Origin: Micromonospora wenchangensis | GTDB taxonomy: Bacteria; Actinomycetota; Actinomycetes; Mycobacteriales; Micromonosporaceae | Assembly: GCF_002210435.1 (NCBI RefSeq) | Contig: NZ_MZMV01000032.1 | Span: 16,174-80,173, forward strand | Direction of reading: 5' to 3' | Length of the DNA stretch: 64,000 nt | In this document: in pieces, positions 53,875 to 62,509 of the stretch | How positions within the stretch are numbered: the first letter of the stretch is position 1 | Layout of the letters: each line of letters starts with the position of its first letter | Made by a program: the position numbers and the translations under genes | The notes under the pieces: model-generated | Seen by the model: the letters and a program-made list of their open reading frames with translations, nothing else | Told to the model about the DNA's origin: nothing | Database searches by the model: none

Positions 53875-54666
53875 TCAGTCGGCGTCGCGTCCCCAGAGTC
53901 CACCCCGGTAGACGGTCCCCCGGTAGGGGGTGCCGTCGGCGACGTCCGGCCGCGCCGCGACGTCACCCCCGGGTGCGGCGTCGCCGGCCGGGGCGGCGGC
54001 GCGGGCGGCCCGCGCCCGGCGGACCCGGCTCACCACGAACCAGCCGGCGGCGGCGACGCAGACCACGATGACGACCTTCTGGAACGACCCGACGTACTCC
54101 TCGACGACGTGCCAGTTGTCGCCGAGCAGGAACCCGGCCATCACGAAGGTGGTGTTCCAGATCAGGCTGCCCAGCGTGGTGTAGAGCAGGAACGTCATGA
54201 CCGGCATCCGCTCCACCCCCGCCGGGATGGAGATCAGGCTGCGGAAGATCGGGATCATCCGGCCGAAGAACACCGCCTTGACCCCGTGCTTGAGGAACCA
54301 CGCCTCGGTGCGGTCCACGTCGCTCAGCTTCACCAGCGGCAGTCGGGCCGCGATGGCCCGCATCCGGTCGCGTCCCAGCGCCGCGCCGATGCCGTAGAGC
54401 ACCCACGCGCCGACCACGGACCCGAGGGTCGTCCAGAGGATCGCCGAGACCAGGCTGATCCGCCCCTGGGCGGCGGCGAAGCCGGCCAGCGGCAGGATCA
54501 CCTCGCTGGGGATCGGCGGGAAGAGGTTCTCCAGCGCCACCGCCAGCCCCGCGCCGGGCCCGCCGAGCCGCTCCACCAGACCGGTGACGAACCCCACCGG
54601 CCCGTCCGAGGGGGGCTCGGTGGAGACGACCGTACGGGGGCTGAGCGCCAGGGAGCGTGGGATCAT
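53875..54666 (-). CDS. DedA-family membrane protein
   Basis: A 263-residue membrane protein of the DedA/VTT family: ENLFPPIPSEVILPLAGFAA near residue 46, then the amphipathic FFGRMIPIFRSLISIPAGVE motif with the conserved FxGRxxPxxR arginines, and four to five helices. Members flip or recycle membrane lipids such as undecaprenyl phosphate. A charged disordered tail of ~50 residues follows. The transcript appears leaderless, with TAACTT 6 nt before the ATG. Confidence 0.93.
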   Translation of the reverse strand: MIPRSLALSPRTVVSTEPPSDGPVGFVTGLVERLGGPGAGLAVALENLFPPIPSEVILPLAGFAAAQGRISLVSAILWTTLGSVVGAWVLYGIGAALGRDRMRAIAARLPLVKLSDVDRTEAWFLKHGVKAVFFGRMIPIFRSLISIPAGVERMPVMTFLLYTTLGSLIWNTTFVMAGFLLGDNWHVVEEYVGSFQKVVIVVCVAAAGWFVVSRVRRARAARAAAPAGDAAPGGDVAARPDVADGTPYRGTVYRGGLWGRDAD

Positions 54667-54672
54667 CCGACA

Positions 54673-54678
54673 AAGTTA
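54673..54678 (-). promoter_or_regulatory. Putative -10 of leaderless dedA transcript
   Basis: TAACTT on the minus strand, followed by 6 nt and the ATG at 54666; no ribosome site intervenes. Confidence 0.45.
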
Positions 54679-54725
54679 CGAGCCGGACGACGAATCGACC
54701 ACGCGGACCGGCGACCCTGCGCCGG

Positions 54726-54731
54726 TACGCT
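54726..54731 (+). promoter_or_regulatory. Putative -10 of leaderless MOSC transcript
   Basis: TACGCT followed by 6 nt and the GTG at 54738. With the dedA box it makes a compact divergent pair of leaderless promoters in 71 bp. Confidence 0.45.
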
Positions 54732-54737
54732 GACCCG

Positions 54738-55556
54738 GTGCCGGGACGACTGACCGAACTGTGGCGGTATCCGGTCAAGTCGATGCTGGGGGAGGCGTTG
54801 CGCGACGCCACGGTGGACGGTCGGGGGGTGGCCGGGGACCGCCGGCTCGCCGTGCTCGACCACGACACCGGGCGGGTGGGCAGCGCGAAGCGGCCCCGGC
54901 GGTGGTCGGCCCTGCTCGGCGTCCGCGCGACCGGCGACGCCCCCGACCGGGTACGCCTCACCCTCCCCGACGGCACCGTCCTCGACCATCCCGACGCCGG
55001 CCTGGACGCCGCGCTGTCCCGGCTGCTCGGCCGGGAGGTCACGCTGACCGACGCGGTGCCCGCCGACGCCCTGCTGGACCGGGCCGACCCGGACGCGGTG
55101 CTGGCCGAGGGGGCCGACGCGGACGTGCCGGTGACCGGCAACCCGCTCGCTGGCGCCGCCCCGCCGGGCAGCCTGGTCGACTTCGCGCCGGTGCACCTGG
55201 TCACCACGGCCAGCCTGGACGCGCTCGGCCTGCCCCGGGAGGCGGTGCCGCGCTACCGGCCCAACCTGGTCGTCGCGACCGACACCCGGGGTTTCGTGGA
55301 GAACGACTGGGTGGGTCGGGAACTGCGGGTCGGCGCGGAGGTGGTGCTGCGGGTGCTCGCGCCGACCCCCCGCTGCGCGGTGCCCATCCTGGCCCACGGC
55401 CCGCTCCCCCGTGCCCCGCAGGCGCTGCGCCGGCCGGTGGAACGCAACCGGGTGGTCCCGCTGCCGGGCCTGGGGCCGCAGCCGTGCGTCGGGGCGTACG
55501 CGGTGGTGGTACGGGGCGGCCGGGTGGCCGTCGGGGACCGGGTCGAGCCGGCCTGA
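54738..55556 (+). CDS. MOSC-domain protein
   Basis: A 272-residue protein with the MOSC N-terminal barrel (LTELWRYPVKSMLGEALRDA, VAGDRRLAVLDHDTGRVGSA) and the MOSC domain with YRPNLVVATDTRGFVENDWV. The conserved Cys is in PTPRCAVPIL, where a sulfur or molybdenum-cofactor ligand is carried in mARC/YiiM/YcbX-type proteins. A second Cys (PQPCVGAYA) is near the end. Likely handles sulfur transfer or N-hydroxylated compounds; substrate unknown. Confidence 0.9.
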   Translation: MPGRLTELWRYPVKSMLGEALRDATVDGRGVAGDRRLAVLDHDTGRVGSAKRPRRWSALLGVRATGDAPDRVRLTLPDGTVLDHPDAGLDAALSRLLGREVTLTDAVPADALLDRADPDAVLAEGADADVPVTGNPLAGAAPPGSLVDFAPVHLVTTASLDALGLPREAVPRYRPNLVVATDTRGFVENDWVGRELRVGAEVVLRVLAPTPRCAVPILAHGPLPRAPQALRRPVERNRVVPLPGLGPQPCVGAYAVVVRGGRVAVGDRVEPA

Positions 55557-55601
55557 CCGTACGGGCGGGTGCCCGGCCGCGCCCGGACGGCCGGGCTCCG
55601 G

Positions 55602-56456
55602 TCAGGGCTTGCGGGCGACCGCGCCGTACACGCTGACCTCGTCGACGGTGGGTCGGGGCTGCGGTTCGGCCTCGGCCCGCCACTGCGCCACCGAGACGAT
55701 GCCGGGGGCGACCAGGTCGAGGCCGTCGAAGAAGCGGGCGAACTCGTCCCGGCTGCGCAGGTTGATCATCCCGGGTGGGGTGCCGTTACGGTTGCCCGCC
55801 CGGGCCTCCTCGGCCACGGCGGGTGGGAGGTAGTCGTAGGTGGCGTGCGACGCGGCCAGGTAGCTGCCGGGCGGCAGCGCCGCGAGCAACCGGCCGACCA
55901 CCCCGTACGGGTCCTCGGTCTCCGTCACGAAGTGCAGGATGGCCACCAGCATCAGGGCGACCGGCTGCTCCAGGTCGAGGGTGCGGCGTAGTTCGGGGTG
56001 GTGCAGGATCTTCTCGGGGTCACGCAGGTCGGCGTCGATGTAGGCGGTGGCGCCCTCGGCCGAGCTGGTCAGCAGCGCCCGGGCGTGGGCCAGCACGATC
56101 GGGTCGTTGTCGACGTAGACCACCCGGGCCTGCGGGGTGACCGCCTGGGCGACGTCGTGGGTGTTGTTGGCCGTGGGGATGCCGGTGCCGATGTCCAGGA
56201 ACTGCCGTACGCCGGCCTCGCGGGCCAGGTGGGCGACCGCGCGTTGCAGGAACCGGCGGTTCTCCAGGGCGGCGGTGCGCACGGTCGGGAAGGCCGCCGC
56301 CATCGCGTCGCCGGAGTCCCGGTCGGCCTGGAAGTTGTCCTTGCCACCAAGCCAGTAGTTGTAGCGGCGGGCCGGATGCGCGACCGAGGTGTCGATCCGG
56401 TCGCTGGGGTGCGGGGCGGCGCCCGTCGGGGCATCGGCGGTCACAGGGTCCTCCAT
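55602..56456 (-). CDS. DUF574/SAV2177-family SAM methyltransferase
   Basis: A 284-residue protein of the actinobacterial Methyltransf_19 group. It opens with DTSVAHPARRYNYWLGGKDN, the signature of the family, then QFLDIGTGIPTANNTHDVAQ (SAM motif I), VVYVDNDPIVLAHARALL and ALMLVAILHFV. These occur in many paralogues per genome, often beside XRE/DUF397 genes as here. Natural substrates are unknown. Confidence 0.93.
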   Translation of the reverse strand: MEDPVTADAPTGAAPHPSDRIDTSVAHPARRYNYWLGGKDNFQADRDSGDAMAAAFPTVRTAALENRRFLQRAVAHLAREAGVRQFLDIGTGIPTANNTHDVAQAVTPQARVVYVDNDPIVLAHARALLTSSAEGATAYIDADLRDPEKILHHPELRRTLDLEQPVALMLVAILHFVTETEDPYGVVGRLLAALPPGSYLAASHATYDYLPPAVAEEARAGNRNGTPPGMINLRSRDEFARFFDGLDLVAPGIVSVAQWRAEAEPQPRPTVDEVSVYGAVARKP

Positions 56457-56553
56457 GACTCCGCGCCATCCGGTCGTCGATGGCGTCCGTCCACTGTCTT
56501 CGGTCGATCATCGTAGAGGCCGCCCTGGTGGGGCCGACGACCCGGTGCGGCCG

Positions 56554-57462
56554 TCACTGCGGGTAGAGCTCGTCCCGTAGTCGGGTGAGCACCTCGGGGG
56601 TCTGCTCCGGCGGGGTGGCCTCGACGCAGAGCCGTTCCATCGCGGCGGCGTAGTAGTCCAGGTCCTCCCGCTTGTCGAGGTAGAGGGCGCTGGTCAACTG
56701 CTCGATGTAGACGATGTCGGGCAGGTCGTCGTCGCCGAAGCGCAGGATGGTGAAGGCCCCGCCGGCGGCGGCGTGGCCACCGGCGTCGAACGGGATGATC
56801 TGCAGGCGGACGTGCGACGAGCGGGTCGCCTCGATCAGCGCGGTCAACTGCCCGTGCATCACCTGCGGACCGCCGATCGGCCGGCGCAGGGCGGCCTCGT
56901 CGATCACCGCCCAGAGCTGCGGCGGGTCGGCCCGGTCCAGCACCTGCTGGCGCTGCATGCGCAGCTCCACCCGCCGGTCGACCTCGTCCACGGCGGCACC
57001 CCGGTGTCCGAGCAGGACCACCGACCGGGCGTACTCCGGGGTCTGGAGCAGGCCGGGGACGAACTGCACCTCGTAGCTGCGGATCAGCGCGGCGGCGGCC
57101 TCCAGGCCCAGGTAGGACTGGAACCAGCCGGGCAGGACGTCGCCGTAGCGGTGCCACCAGCCGGGGCTGTTGGCGTCGCGGGCCAGCTTGAGCAGCGCCT
57201 CGCGTTCCTGCACGGCGGTCACCCCGTAGAAGGTGAGCAGGTCGGCGACGTCGCGTTCCTTGAAGCCGACCCGGCCCAGCTCCATCCGGCTGATCTTCGA
57301 CTCCGAGGAGCGGATCTCCCAGCCTGCGCCCTCCCGCGTGACACCCTTGGCCTCCCGCAGCCGGCGCAACTGCGCGCCGAGCAGCATCCGCAACACCGTG
57401 GGGCCGGTGGCCGGTCCCCCCTCGGCGGCAACCATCGTCACGTGCCCCGCCCCTCCGCGCAT
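56554..57462 (-). CDS. XRE regulator with DUF5753 domain
   Basis: A 302-residue regulator. The HTH is LLGAQLRRLREAKGVTREGA and RSSESKISRMELGRVGF, and the C-terminal ~190 residues form DUF5753: YLGLEAAAALIRSYEVQFVP, GLLQTPEYARSVV, QVMHGQLTALIEA and VYIEQLTSALYLDKREDLDY. Partner of the DUF397 gene immediately upstream, the standard two-gene arrangement. The ATG at 57462 is used here; ATG 57435 is also possible. Confidence 0.93.
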   Translation of the reverse strand: MRGGAGHVTMVAAEGGPATGPTVLRMLLGAQLRRLREAKGVTREGAGWEIRSSESKISRMELGRVGFKERDVADLLTFYGVTAVQEREALLKLARDANSPGWWHRYGDVLPGWFQSYLGLEAAAALIRSYEVQFVPGLLQTPEYARSVVLLGHRGAAVDEVDRRVELRMQRQQVLDRADPPQLWAVIDEAALRRPIGGPQVMHGQLTALIEATRSSHVRLQIIPFDAGGHAAAGGAFTILRFGDDDLPDIVYIEQLTSALYLDKREDLDYYAAAMERLCVEATPPEQTPEVLTRLRDELYPQ

Positions 57463-57583
57463 GCCCCTACACCCGATCGCGGTCCCTGGCCCCCGCCCGA
57501 CCGACGAGTAAGCATGCCATGAACCGACGGTGAGGTGAACATCCTCCGGACGGATACGGTCCCGTGGGCGGGACCGTCGGGCG

Positions 57584-57823
57584 TCAGCCGATCAGATGGT
57601 CGAAGTCACCGTCGCGGGCGCCGAGGACGAACGCCGTTATCTCGTCCACCGTGTAGATCAGGGCGGGCCCCTCGGGATGACGCGAGTTGCGCACGGCGAT
57701 GCCGGCTCCGCCGGGCAGTTCGGCCAACTCGACGCAGTTGCCGCTGGGGTTGCTGCGGCGGCTCTTCTCCCACCTCAGCGGAGGCAGCTGGGTGGTGGGG
57801 ACGCCGTTCTCTGGCTGCTGCAT
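57584..57823 (-). CDS. DUF397 protein
   Basis: A 79-residue protein with the DUF397 pattern WEKSRRSNPSGNCVELAELP, then IAVRNSRHPEGPALIYTVDE and FVLGARDGDFDHLI. The ATG at 57823 has AGGAAG at 6-nt spacing, better than the earlier ATG at 57853. DUF397 proteins are thought to act with their DUF5753/XRE neighbour as a regulatory, possibly antitoxin-like, pair. Confidence 0.92.
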   Translation of the reverse strand: MQQPENGVPTTQLPPLRWEKSRRSNPSGNCVELAELPGGAGIAVRNSRHPEGPALIYTVDEITAFVLGARDGDFDHLIG

Positions 57824-58092
57824 GGATGTCTTCCTGTCGGGGTGCGGAACCACTGTCGCGAGGGGACGTTGCGGTGTCGAAAGGGCGCTGCGACATCAGA
57901 TCCGGCCGTGCTGCACGTGCATCTGCTATTGCATCTGCTTCGGACAGCGAGCATGATAGCGCACATGGACGGGTACTTATCCGTTCACTTTGGGTTACCA
58001 GACCCAGGGCTTCACCTGGGCAAACGACGACCCGGCGGGGCACGACGGCCGCCGCCGCACGGGTCGTGCGCCGACACTGCGAGGGAGGACCC

Positions 58093-58743
58093 GTGCCGGA
58101 TCCGTTGACCGTCGCGTCCGGCGTTTCCGCGGCCGGAGCCCTGGTCTCGGTGTGGCAGCTACGCCGCCGGGCCCTACAAGCCGAGGCGGAACTGGAGCAC
58201 CTGCAGGCCGAACTGGCCGCGGAACGGCACGCCGCCAGCCACGACCCGCTCACCGGGCTGCCCAACCGGCGGGCCTTCTACCGGCTGGCCGCCGCGCTGC
58301 TCACCGACGCCGGCGGGCAGCCACTCATCGCGGTGGTCCTCGACCTCAACGACTTCAAGCAGGTCAACGACAGCTACGGACACGCCGCCGGCGACCAGGT
58401 GCTGATCAGCGTCGCCCAGCGGCTGGCCGCCTTCGCCGGCGACAACCTGGTCGCCCGGCTCGGCGGCGACGAGTTCGCCGGCCTGCTGGCCAGCCCCTCG
58501 GTCGACAGGCGCTGGATCGACCACGCCACCCGGCGGCTCTGCGAGGCCATGGCCGCACCCATCCCGCTGGGCCCGTGCAGCGTCCGGGTCACCGCCTCGG
58601 TCGGGCTCGCCCCGGTCACCGGCCCCACCCAGCTCGCCGACGCGCTCTGCCGGGCCGACGCCGCGATGTACCGGGCGAAGGGCGTCACCAGCCGGCAGTC
58701 ACCCCGGCAACTGCTCGACGCCGCCCGGCTCGCCGAGTGCTGA
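58093..58743 (+). CDS. Diguanylate cyclase (GGDEF) with short N-terminal helix
   Basis: A 216-residue protein: a hydrophobic N-terminal segment (LTVASGVSAAGALVSVWQL), a short coiled linker (QAEAELEHLQAELAAERHA) and a full GGDEF domain. The latter has HDPLTGLPNRRAFYRL, DLNDFKQVNDSYGHAAGDQV and RLGGDEFAGLL. The inhibitory RxxD site upstream of GGDEF reads AGD without the Arg, so product feedback may be lost. GGGAGG is 4-5 nt before the GTG. A CCCAGG/CCTGGG hairpin lies at 58003-58020 in the leader. c-di-GMP controls development in actinomycetes. Confidence 0.9.
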   Translation: MPDPLTVASGVSAAGALVSVWQLRRRALQAEAELEHLQAELAAERHAASHDPLTGLPNRRAFYRLAAALLTDAGGQPLIAVVLDLNDFKQVNDSYGHAAGDQVLISVAQRLAAFAGDNLVARLGGDEFAGLLASPSVDRRWIDHATRRLCEAMAAPIPLGPCSVRVTASVGLAPVTGPTQLADALCRADAAMYRAKGVTSRQSPRQLLDAARLAEC

Positions 58744-58763
58744 ACCGCACACCCCGGCCGGGG

Positions 58764-58787
58764 CGGCACCACCCGACGGCGGTGCCG
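58764..58787. terminator. Weak hairpin between convergent genes
   Basis: CGGCACC at 58764-58770 and its complement at 58781-58787 with a 10-base loop, between the GGDEF and PemK-like stop codons. Confidence 0.4.
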
Positions 58788-58792
58788 ACGGG

Positions 58793-59278
58793 TCACCGCC
58801 AGCCGTAACCGGCCCGCAGCGCCTGCCCGACCCGGTCGAAGCGCCCCCGGTCCAGCACCGCGCCCTCCCGGCGGATGCCGTCCTCGCGCATGGTGAGCAC
58901 CCGGTCCAGCCGTACCCAGCTCGGACGGGACTCACGGTCCCACTCCCCCGGGCCCAGCGCCAGCCAGTGCCGCTGGCCGTCCCGCTCGCTCTGGCTGGAC
59001 AGCATCAACCCGAACAGGGTGCGGCTGGACCGGCCGACCACCAGCACCGGACGGTCCTTGCCCTGCTTCGGGTCGTCCTCGTAGGGGACCCAGGTCCAGA
59101 CGATCTCGCCCGGGTCGGCCTGCCCGTCCGGCTCCGGCGCGTACGACAGCTCCCGCCGTTGCAGGGCGCTGACCTGACGCCGCCGGGCCAGCTGCGCCGG
59201 GATCGGACCGGGGGTGGCGCGCTGCGCGCCGGTCACCCGGCCGAGCCGGGACGCCACGTTCCTCAACAGACCTGCCAC
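58793..59278 (-). CDS. PemK/MazF-family protein
   Basis: A 161-residue protein. After a ~50-residue basic N-terminus, the CcdB/PemK fold is recognised by GEIVWTWVPYEDDPKQGKDR, PVLVVGRSSRTLFGLMLSSQ and RESRPSWVRLDRVLTMRED. MazF/PemK toxins cut mRNA, but no antitoxin gene adjoins, and the N-terminal extension and atypical GEIVWTWVP start suggest a divergent, possibly solitary member. It starts with GTG at 59278. Confidence 0.82.
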   Translation of the reverse strand: MAGLLRNVASRLGRVTGAQRATPGPIPAQLARRRQVSALQRRELSYAPEPDGQADPGEIVWTWVPYEDDPKQGKDRPVLVVGRSSRTLFGLMLSSQSERDGQRHWLALGPGEWDRESRPSWVRLDRVLTMREDGIRREGAVLDRGRFDRVGQALRAGYGWR

Positions 59279-59308
59279 GGCGGGCAGCCTACCGCCAGCC
59301 GGGCCGGC

Positions 59309-60622
59309 TCACCCGTCGAGGTCGGCGGCCCGGCGCAGCAGCACCGCCCGTTCCCGCACGTTGCGGCACAGCCTGGCGGCGAACTCCAGCTCGGCGCGCG
59401 CCTCGGCGGTCCGGCCCAGCCGGGCGAGCAGCTCGCCCCGGACACCGGGCAGCAGGTGCGACCCGGCGAGGCGGCCGGTGGCGGCGACCTCGTCCACCAC
59501 GGCCAGCGCCGGCTGCGGACCGTCGGCCATCGCCACGGCCACGGCCCGGTTCAGCTCGACGACCGGCGACGGCGCCACCCGGCCGAGCGCCTCGTAGAGC
59601 AGCACCACCCGGGACCAGTCGGTGCCCTCCACCGAGGGGGCGGCGGCGTGGCAGGCGGCGATCGCCGCCTGCAACCCGTACGGCCCGAGGCCGCGCCCCG
59701 ACGCCACGGCCCGGCGCAGCGCCGCCATCCCCCGGCGGATCGCCGCCCGGTCCCACCGCCGCCGGTCCTGGTCCGCCAACAGCACCGCCGCACCGTCGGC
59801 GTCCACCCGGGCCGGGAACCGCGCGGCGGTCAGCTCGCACAGGGCGAGCAGGCCGTGCACCTCCGGCTCGGCGGGCAGCAGCGCGGCCAGCGTCCGGGTC
59901 AGCCGGATCGCCTCGTACGCCAGGTCGGGGCGGAGCAGGTCGTCGCCGGCCGTCGCCGTCGACCCCTCGGTGAAGATCACATAGAGCACGCCCAGGACCG
60001 CGCCGAGGCGTTCCCGCCGCTGCGGCGGCTCCGGCAGGGCGAACGGCACCCGCGCGGCGGCGATCGTCCTCTTGGCCCGGGTGATCCGTGCCTGCACGGT
60101 GGGCACCGGCACCAGCAGCGCCCGCGCGATCTCCTCGGTGGACAGGCCGCCGACCACCCGCAGCGTCAACGCCAGCCGGGCCGGCGGCGGGAGCACCGGA
60201 TGACACGCCACGAACATCAGCGCCAGCACGTCGTCGTCGACCCGGTCCGGGTCCCACGGCAGGTCACCGTCCGCGGACCCGCCGGCCGGCTCGGCGAGCC
60301 GGCCGGCGAGCACCGCGTACCGGTCGTCGAGCGCGGCCCGGCGGCGGAACGCGTCGACCGCCCGCCGCCGGGCGGTGGTGAGCAGCCAACCCACCGGGTT
60401 CGCCGGCACCCCGTCGCGCGCCCAGCCGACCAGAGCCTGCGCCACCGCCTCCTGGGCGACGTCCTCGGCGAGCGCGAAGTCCCCGGTGTACCGGGCCAGC
60501 GCGCCGACGATCCGGGCCGACTCGATGCGCCAGAGCGCCTCGACGGCCCGCCGGGCCGACTCGGCGTCCGGCGGGCCGTCGGTGGGTACCGTGCTCAGAG
60601 CTGGCCGGTCCGCTCGCGCCAC
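59309..60622 (-). CDS. ECF sigma factor with C-terminal extension (ECF42-like)
   Basis: A 437-residue sigma factor. Region 2 is seen in ALWRIESARIVGALARYTGD and LAEDVAQEAVAQAL, region 4 in LTLRVVGGLSTEEIARALLV and VQARITRAKRTI. The ~230-residue C-terminal extension (YVIFTEGSTAT, PEVHGLLALCELTAARFPAR, AVAMADGPQPALAVVDEV) is TPR-like, as in the ECF42 group. No ATG exists near the conserved start; GTG 60622, with GGGAG 5 nt upstream, overlaps the YCII gene by 28 bp. The YCII/DGPF neighbour is the normal partner of this group, and no anti-sigma factor is present. Confidence 0.88.
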   Translation of the reverse strand: MARADRPALSTVPTDGPPDAESARRAVEALWRIESARIVGALARYTGDFALAEDVAQEAVAQALVGWARDGVPANPVGWLLTTARRRAVDAFRRRAALDDRYAVLAGRLAEPAGGSADGDLPWDPDRVDDDVLALMFVACHPVLPPPARLALTLRVVGGLSTEEIARALLVPVPTVQARITRAKRTIAAARVPFALPEPPQRRERLGAVLGVLYVIFTEGSTATAGDDLLRPDLAYEAIRLTRTLAALLPAEPEVHGLLALCELTAARFPARVDADGAAVLLADQDRRRWDRAAIRRGMAALRRAVASGRGLGPYGLQAAIAACHAAAPSVEGTDWSRVVLLYEALGRVAPSPVVELNRAVAVAMADGPQPALAVVDEVAATGRLAGSHLLPGVRGELLARLGRTAEARAELEFAARLCRNVRERAVLLRRAADLDG

Positions 60623-61014
60623 TCCCGCTCCCTGGCGATGAACTCGTTGTCCTGCGGGAACTCGTCGATGCCGGGGACCCGGCGCACCTCGCACTTGCTG
60701 CCGGGCAGCGCCGGCATCCGCCGGGCCCACTCGACGGCCTCCTCCTTCGACGCCACGTCGAGCAGGTAGAAGCCGCCGAACAGCTCCTTCGTCTCGCCGT
60801 ACGGGCCGTCGGTGACGACCGGGGTCTCCCCGCTGTAGTCGACCACCACGCCCTGCGCCGGGTCCTCCAGCCCCTCGGCGGCCACCAGCACGCCCGCACG
60901 GATCAACTCGTCGTTGAACCGCCCCATCGTCTCCAGCATCTCCTCGAAGGGGATCTTCATCATCGTCGCCAGGGAATCGTCCGTGTTCCGCATGATCAGC
61001 ATGTACTTGGGCAT
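60595..61014 (-). CDS. YCII-related (DGPF) protein
   Basis: A 139-residue protein with the YCII ferredoxin-like fold: YMLIMRNTDDSLATMM at the start, the name-giving motif as VVTDGPYGETKELFGGFYLL and the EEAVEWARRMPAL helix. DGPF proteins accompany ECF42-type sigma factors and are thought to be their targets or co-factors. Translational coupling to the overlapping sigma gene is likely. Confidence 0.92.
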   Translation of the reverse strand: MPKYMLIMRNTDDSLATMMKIPFEEMLETMGRFNDELIRAGVLVAAEGLEDPAQGVVVDYSGETPVVTDGPYGETKELFGGFYLLDVASKEEAVEWARRMPALPGSKCEVRRVPGIDEFPQDNEFIAREREWRERTGQL

Positions 61015-61109
61015 CGTCGCTCCTCGTCGTCGGGTCGCCGTTCGACCCGCTCACCCTCTGGTCGAACGGGGACCGGGCCGGATCGACACGACCGTCCGGT
61101 GAGTTTTCG

Positions 61110-61907
61110 TCAGGCCGGTCGGCGGGCCAGCACCAGGGTGGTCCGCAGGTCGAGGGTGACGGTGCCGCCGAAGCCGTCGACGGCGGCCCCGACCGCCGCG
61201 AGGACCCGCTCCCGCTGCCACGGTGGGCGGCGCAGCTGCGGCGAGAAGGTGCCGACGAGGCGCTGGTACCGCGCCGTGGTCAGCGGCACCGACCGGCGCA
61301 ACGCCGACGACCGGACGTCGGTGAACAGCCCGCTGCCGGTGATGTCGGCGTGGAACCAGTCCTCCGGCTGGTCGTGGTGCGGCACCGGGTCGACCGACTC
61401 GAACGCCGCCCGGATCGCCGCCGACTGGGCCGGGTCGACGTAGTCGTACCGGTGGGCGAAGACCGCCAGGGTGCCGCCGGGGGTCAGCGCGTCGTGGGCC
61501 CGCCGGTTGCGGGTGGCCGGGTCGAGCCAGTGCCAGGCCAACGCGCAGGCCAGCAGGGGCACCCCGGCCGGCGGCGGCGACCACTGCTCGAACCGGGCCA
61601 CCACCACCTCGACGTCGGGGAACCGGGCGGCCAGCACCGCCGCCATCCGGGCGTCCGGCTCGACGCAGGTCACCCGCGCCGGGACGGCCCCGGCCGCCGC
61701 CGGACGCGCAGGGGGCGACCCGTCGGGGTGGGCGAGGTCACGCAACAGCGCGGTGGCCAGGCCGGTGCCCGCGCCGACCTCGACCAGCCGGGCGGGGGGT
61801 CCACCGTGATAGGCGAGGATGGTGGCGGCGAGGGCGGCCGGATAGCCCGGCCGGATCTCGTCGTAGTCGTCCGCCACCTCACCGAAGAGCTCCACCATGA
61901 TCGCCAT
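61110..61907 (-). CDS. Class I SAM-dependent methyltransferase
   Basis: A 265-residue enzyme: VELFGEVADDYDEIRPGYPA at the start, motif I ARLVEVGAGTGLATALL, motif II VTCVEPDARMAAVLAARFPD and LLACALAWHWLDPATRN, typical of the Methyltransf_11/25-like family. Substrate unknown. Starts at 61907 and 61898 are both possible; neither has a strong ribosome site. Divergent from the NUDIX gene. Confidence 0.88.
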   Translation of the reverse strand: MAIMVELFGEVADDYDEIRPGYPAALAATILAYHGGPPARLVEVGAGTGLATALLRDLAHPDGSPPARPAAAGAVPARVTCVEPDARMAAVLAARFPDVEVVVARFEQWSPPPAGVPLLACALAWHWLDPATRNRRAHDALTPGGTLAVFAHRYDYVDPAQSAAIRAAFESVDPVPHHDQPEDWFHADITGSGLFTDVRSSALRRSVPLTTARYQRLVGTFSPQLRRPPWQRERVLAAVGAAVDGFGGTVTLDLRTTLVLARRPA

Positions 61908-61952
61908 CGTCGCACCGCCGCCGCCCGGACGGTGCCCCGTCGAGGGAGGCCC

Positions 61953-62468
61953 ATGACCGAACTGCCCCGGGACCTGCCGGTGATCGAACGCACCGCCGTC
62001 CGGCTGGTGGTCCGCGACCGGAACGGCCTGATCCTGCTGTTCCACACCCGCGACCCGGAACACCCCCGGCTGGGCACCTGGTGGGAGCTGCCCGGCGGGG
62101 GCGTCGACCCCGGTGAGACGTACCCGCAGACCGCCCTGCGGGAACTGCGCGAGGAGACCGGCTTCGTGGTCACCGCCGCACAGCTCGGCCCGCCGACCTG
62201 GCGGCGGCGGGCCAGCTTCATCCACCGCCGGTTGCGCCACGTCCAGGACGAGGTGGTGCTGACCGTACGCCTCGACGCCGCCGCGCCGGACGTCGACGGC
62301 GCGGACCGCCTCGACTACGAGGTGGAGGACTACTTCGGGTTCCGCTGGTGGCCGGTGGAGGAGATCGTGACCAGCACCGCCCGGTTCTACCCGGGTCGGC
62401 TGCCCGCCCTGCTCACCGCGTTCCTGGCCGGCGAGCGGATCGACGAACCGTTCGAACTCTGGTCCTGA
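61953..62468 (+). CDS. NUDIX hydrolase
   Basis: A 171-residue protein with a complete Nudix box, GGGVDPGETYPQTALRELRE then ETGF, preceded by RTAVRLVVRDRNGLILLFHT. The C-terminal ~60 residues include YFGFRWWPVEEIVTSTARFY, common in this subgroup. GAGGGAGG directly precedes the ATG at 61953. Substrate not predictable. The serpin-like gene follows after 41 nt. Confidence 0.92.
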   Translation: MTELPRDLPVIERTAVRLVVRDRNGLILLFHTRDPEHPRLGTWWELPGGGVDPGETYPQTALRELREETGFVVTAAQLGPPTWRRRASFIHRRLRHVQDEVVLTVRLDAAAPDVDGADRLDYEVEDYFGFRWWPVEEIVTSTARFYPGRLPALLTAFLAGERIDEPFELWS

Positions 62469-62509
62469 CCGGGGTGCCGCCGGCCCGCCCGGTGGGCACA
62501 GTGGAGGGC

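Noticed and set aside
58793..59278. Complete toxin-antitoxin module
   Set aside because: The PemK/MazF-like gene has no antitoxin-sized partner next to it; neighbours are an ECF sigma factor and a convergent GGDEF gene.
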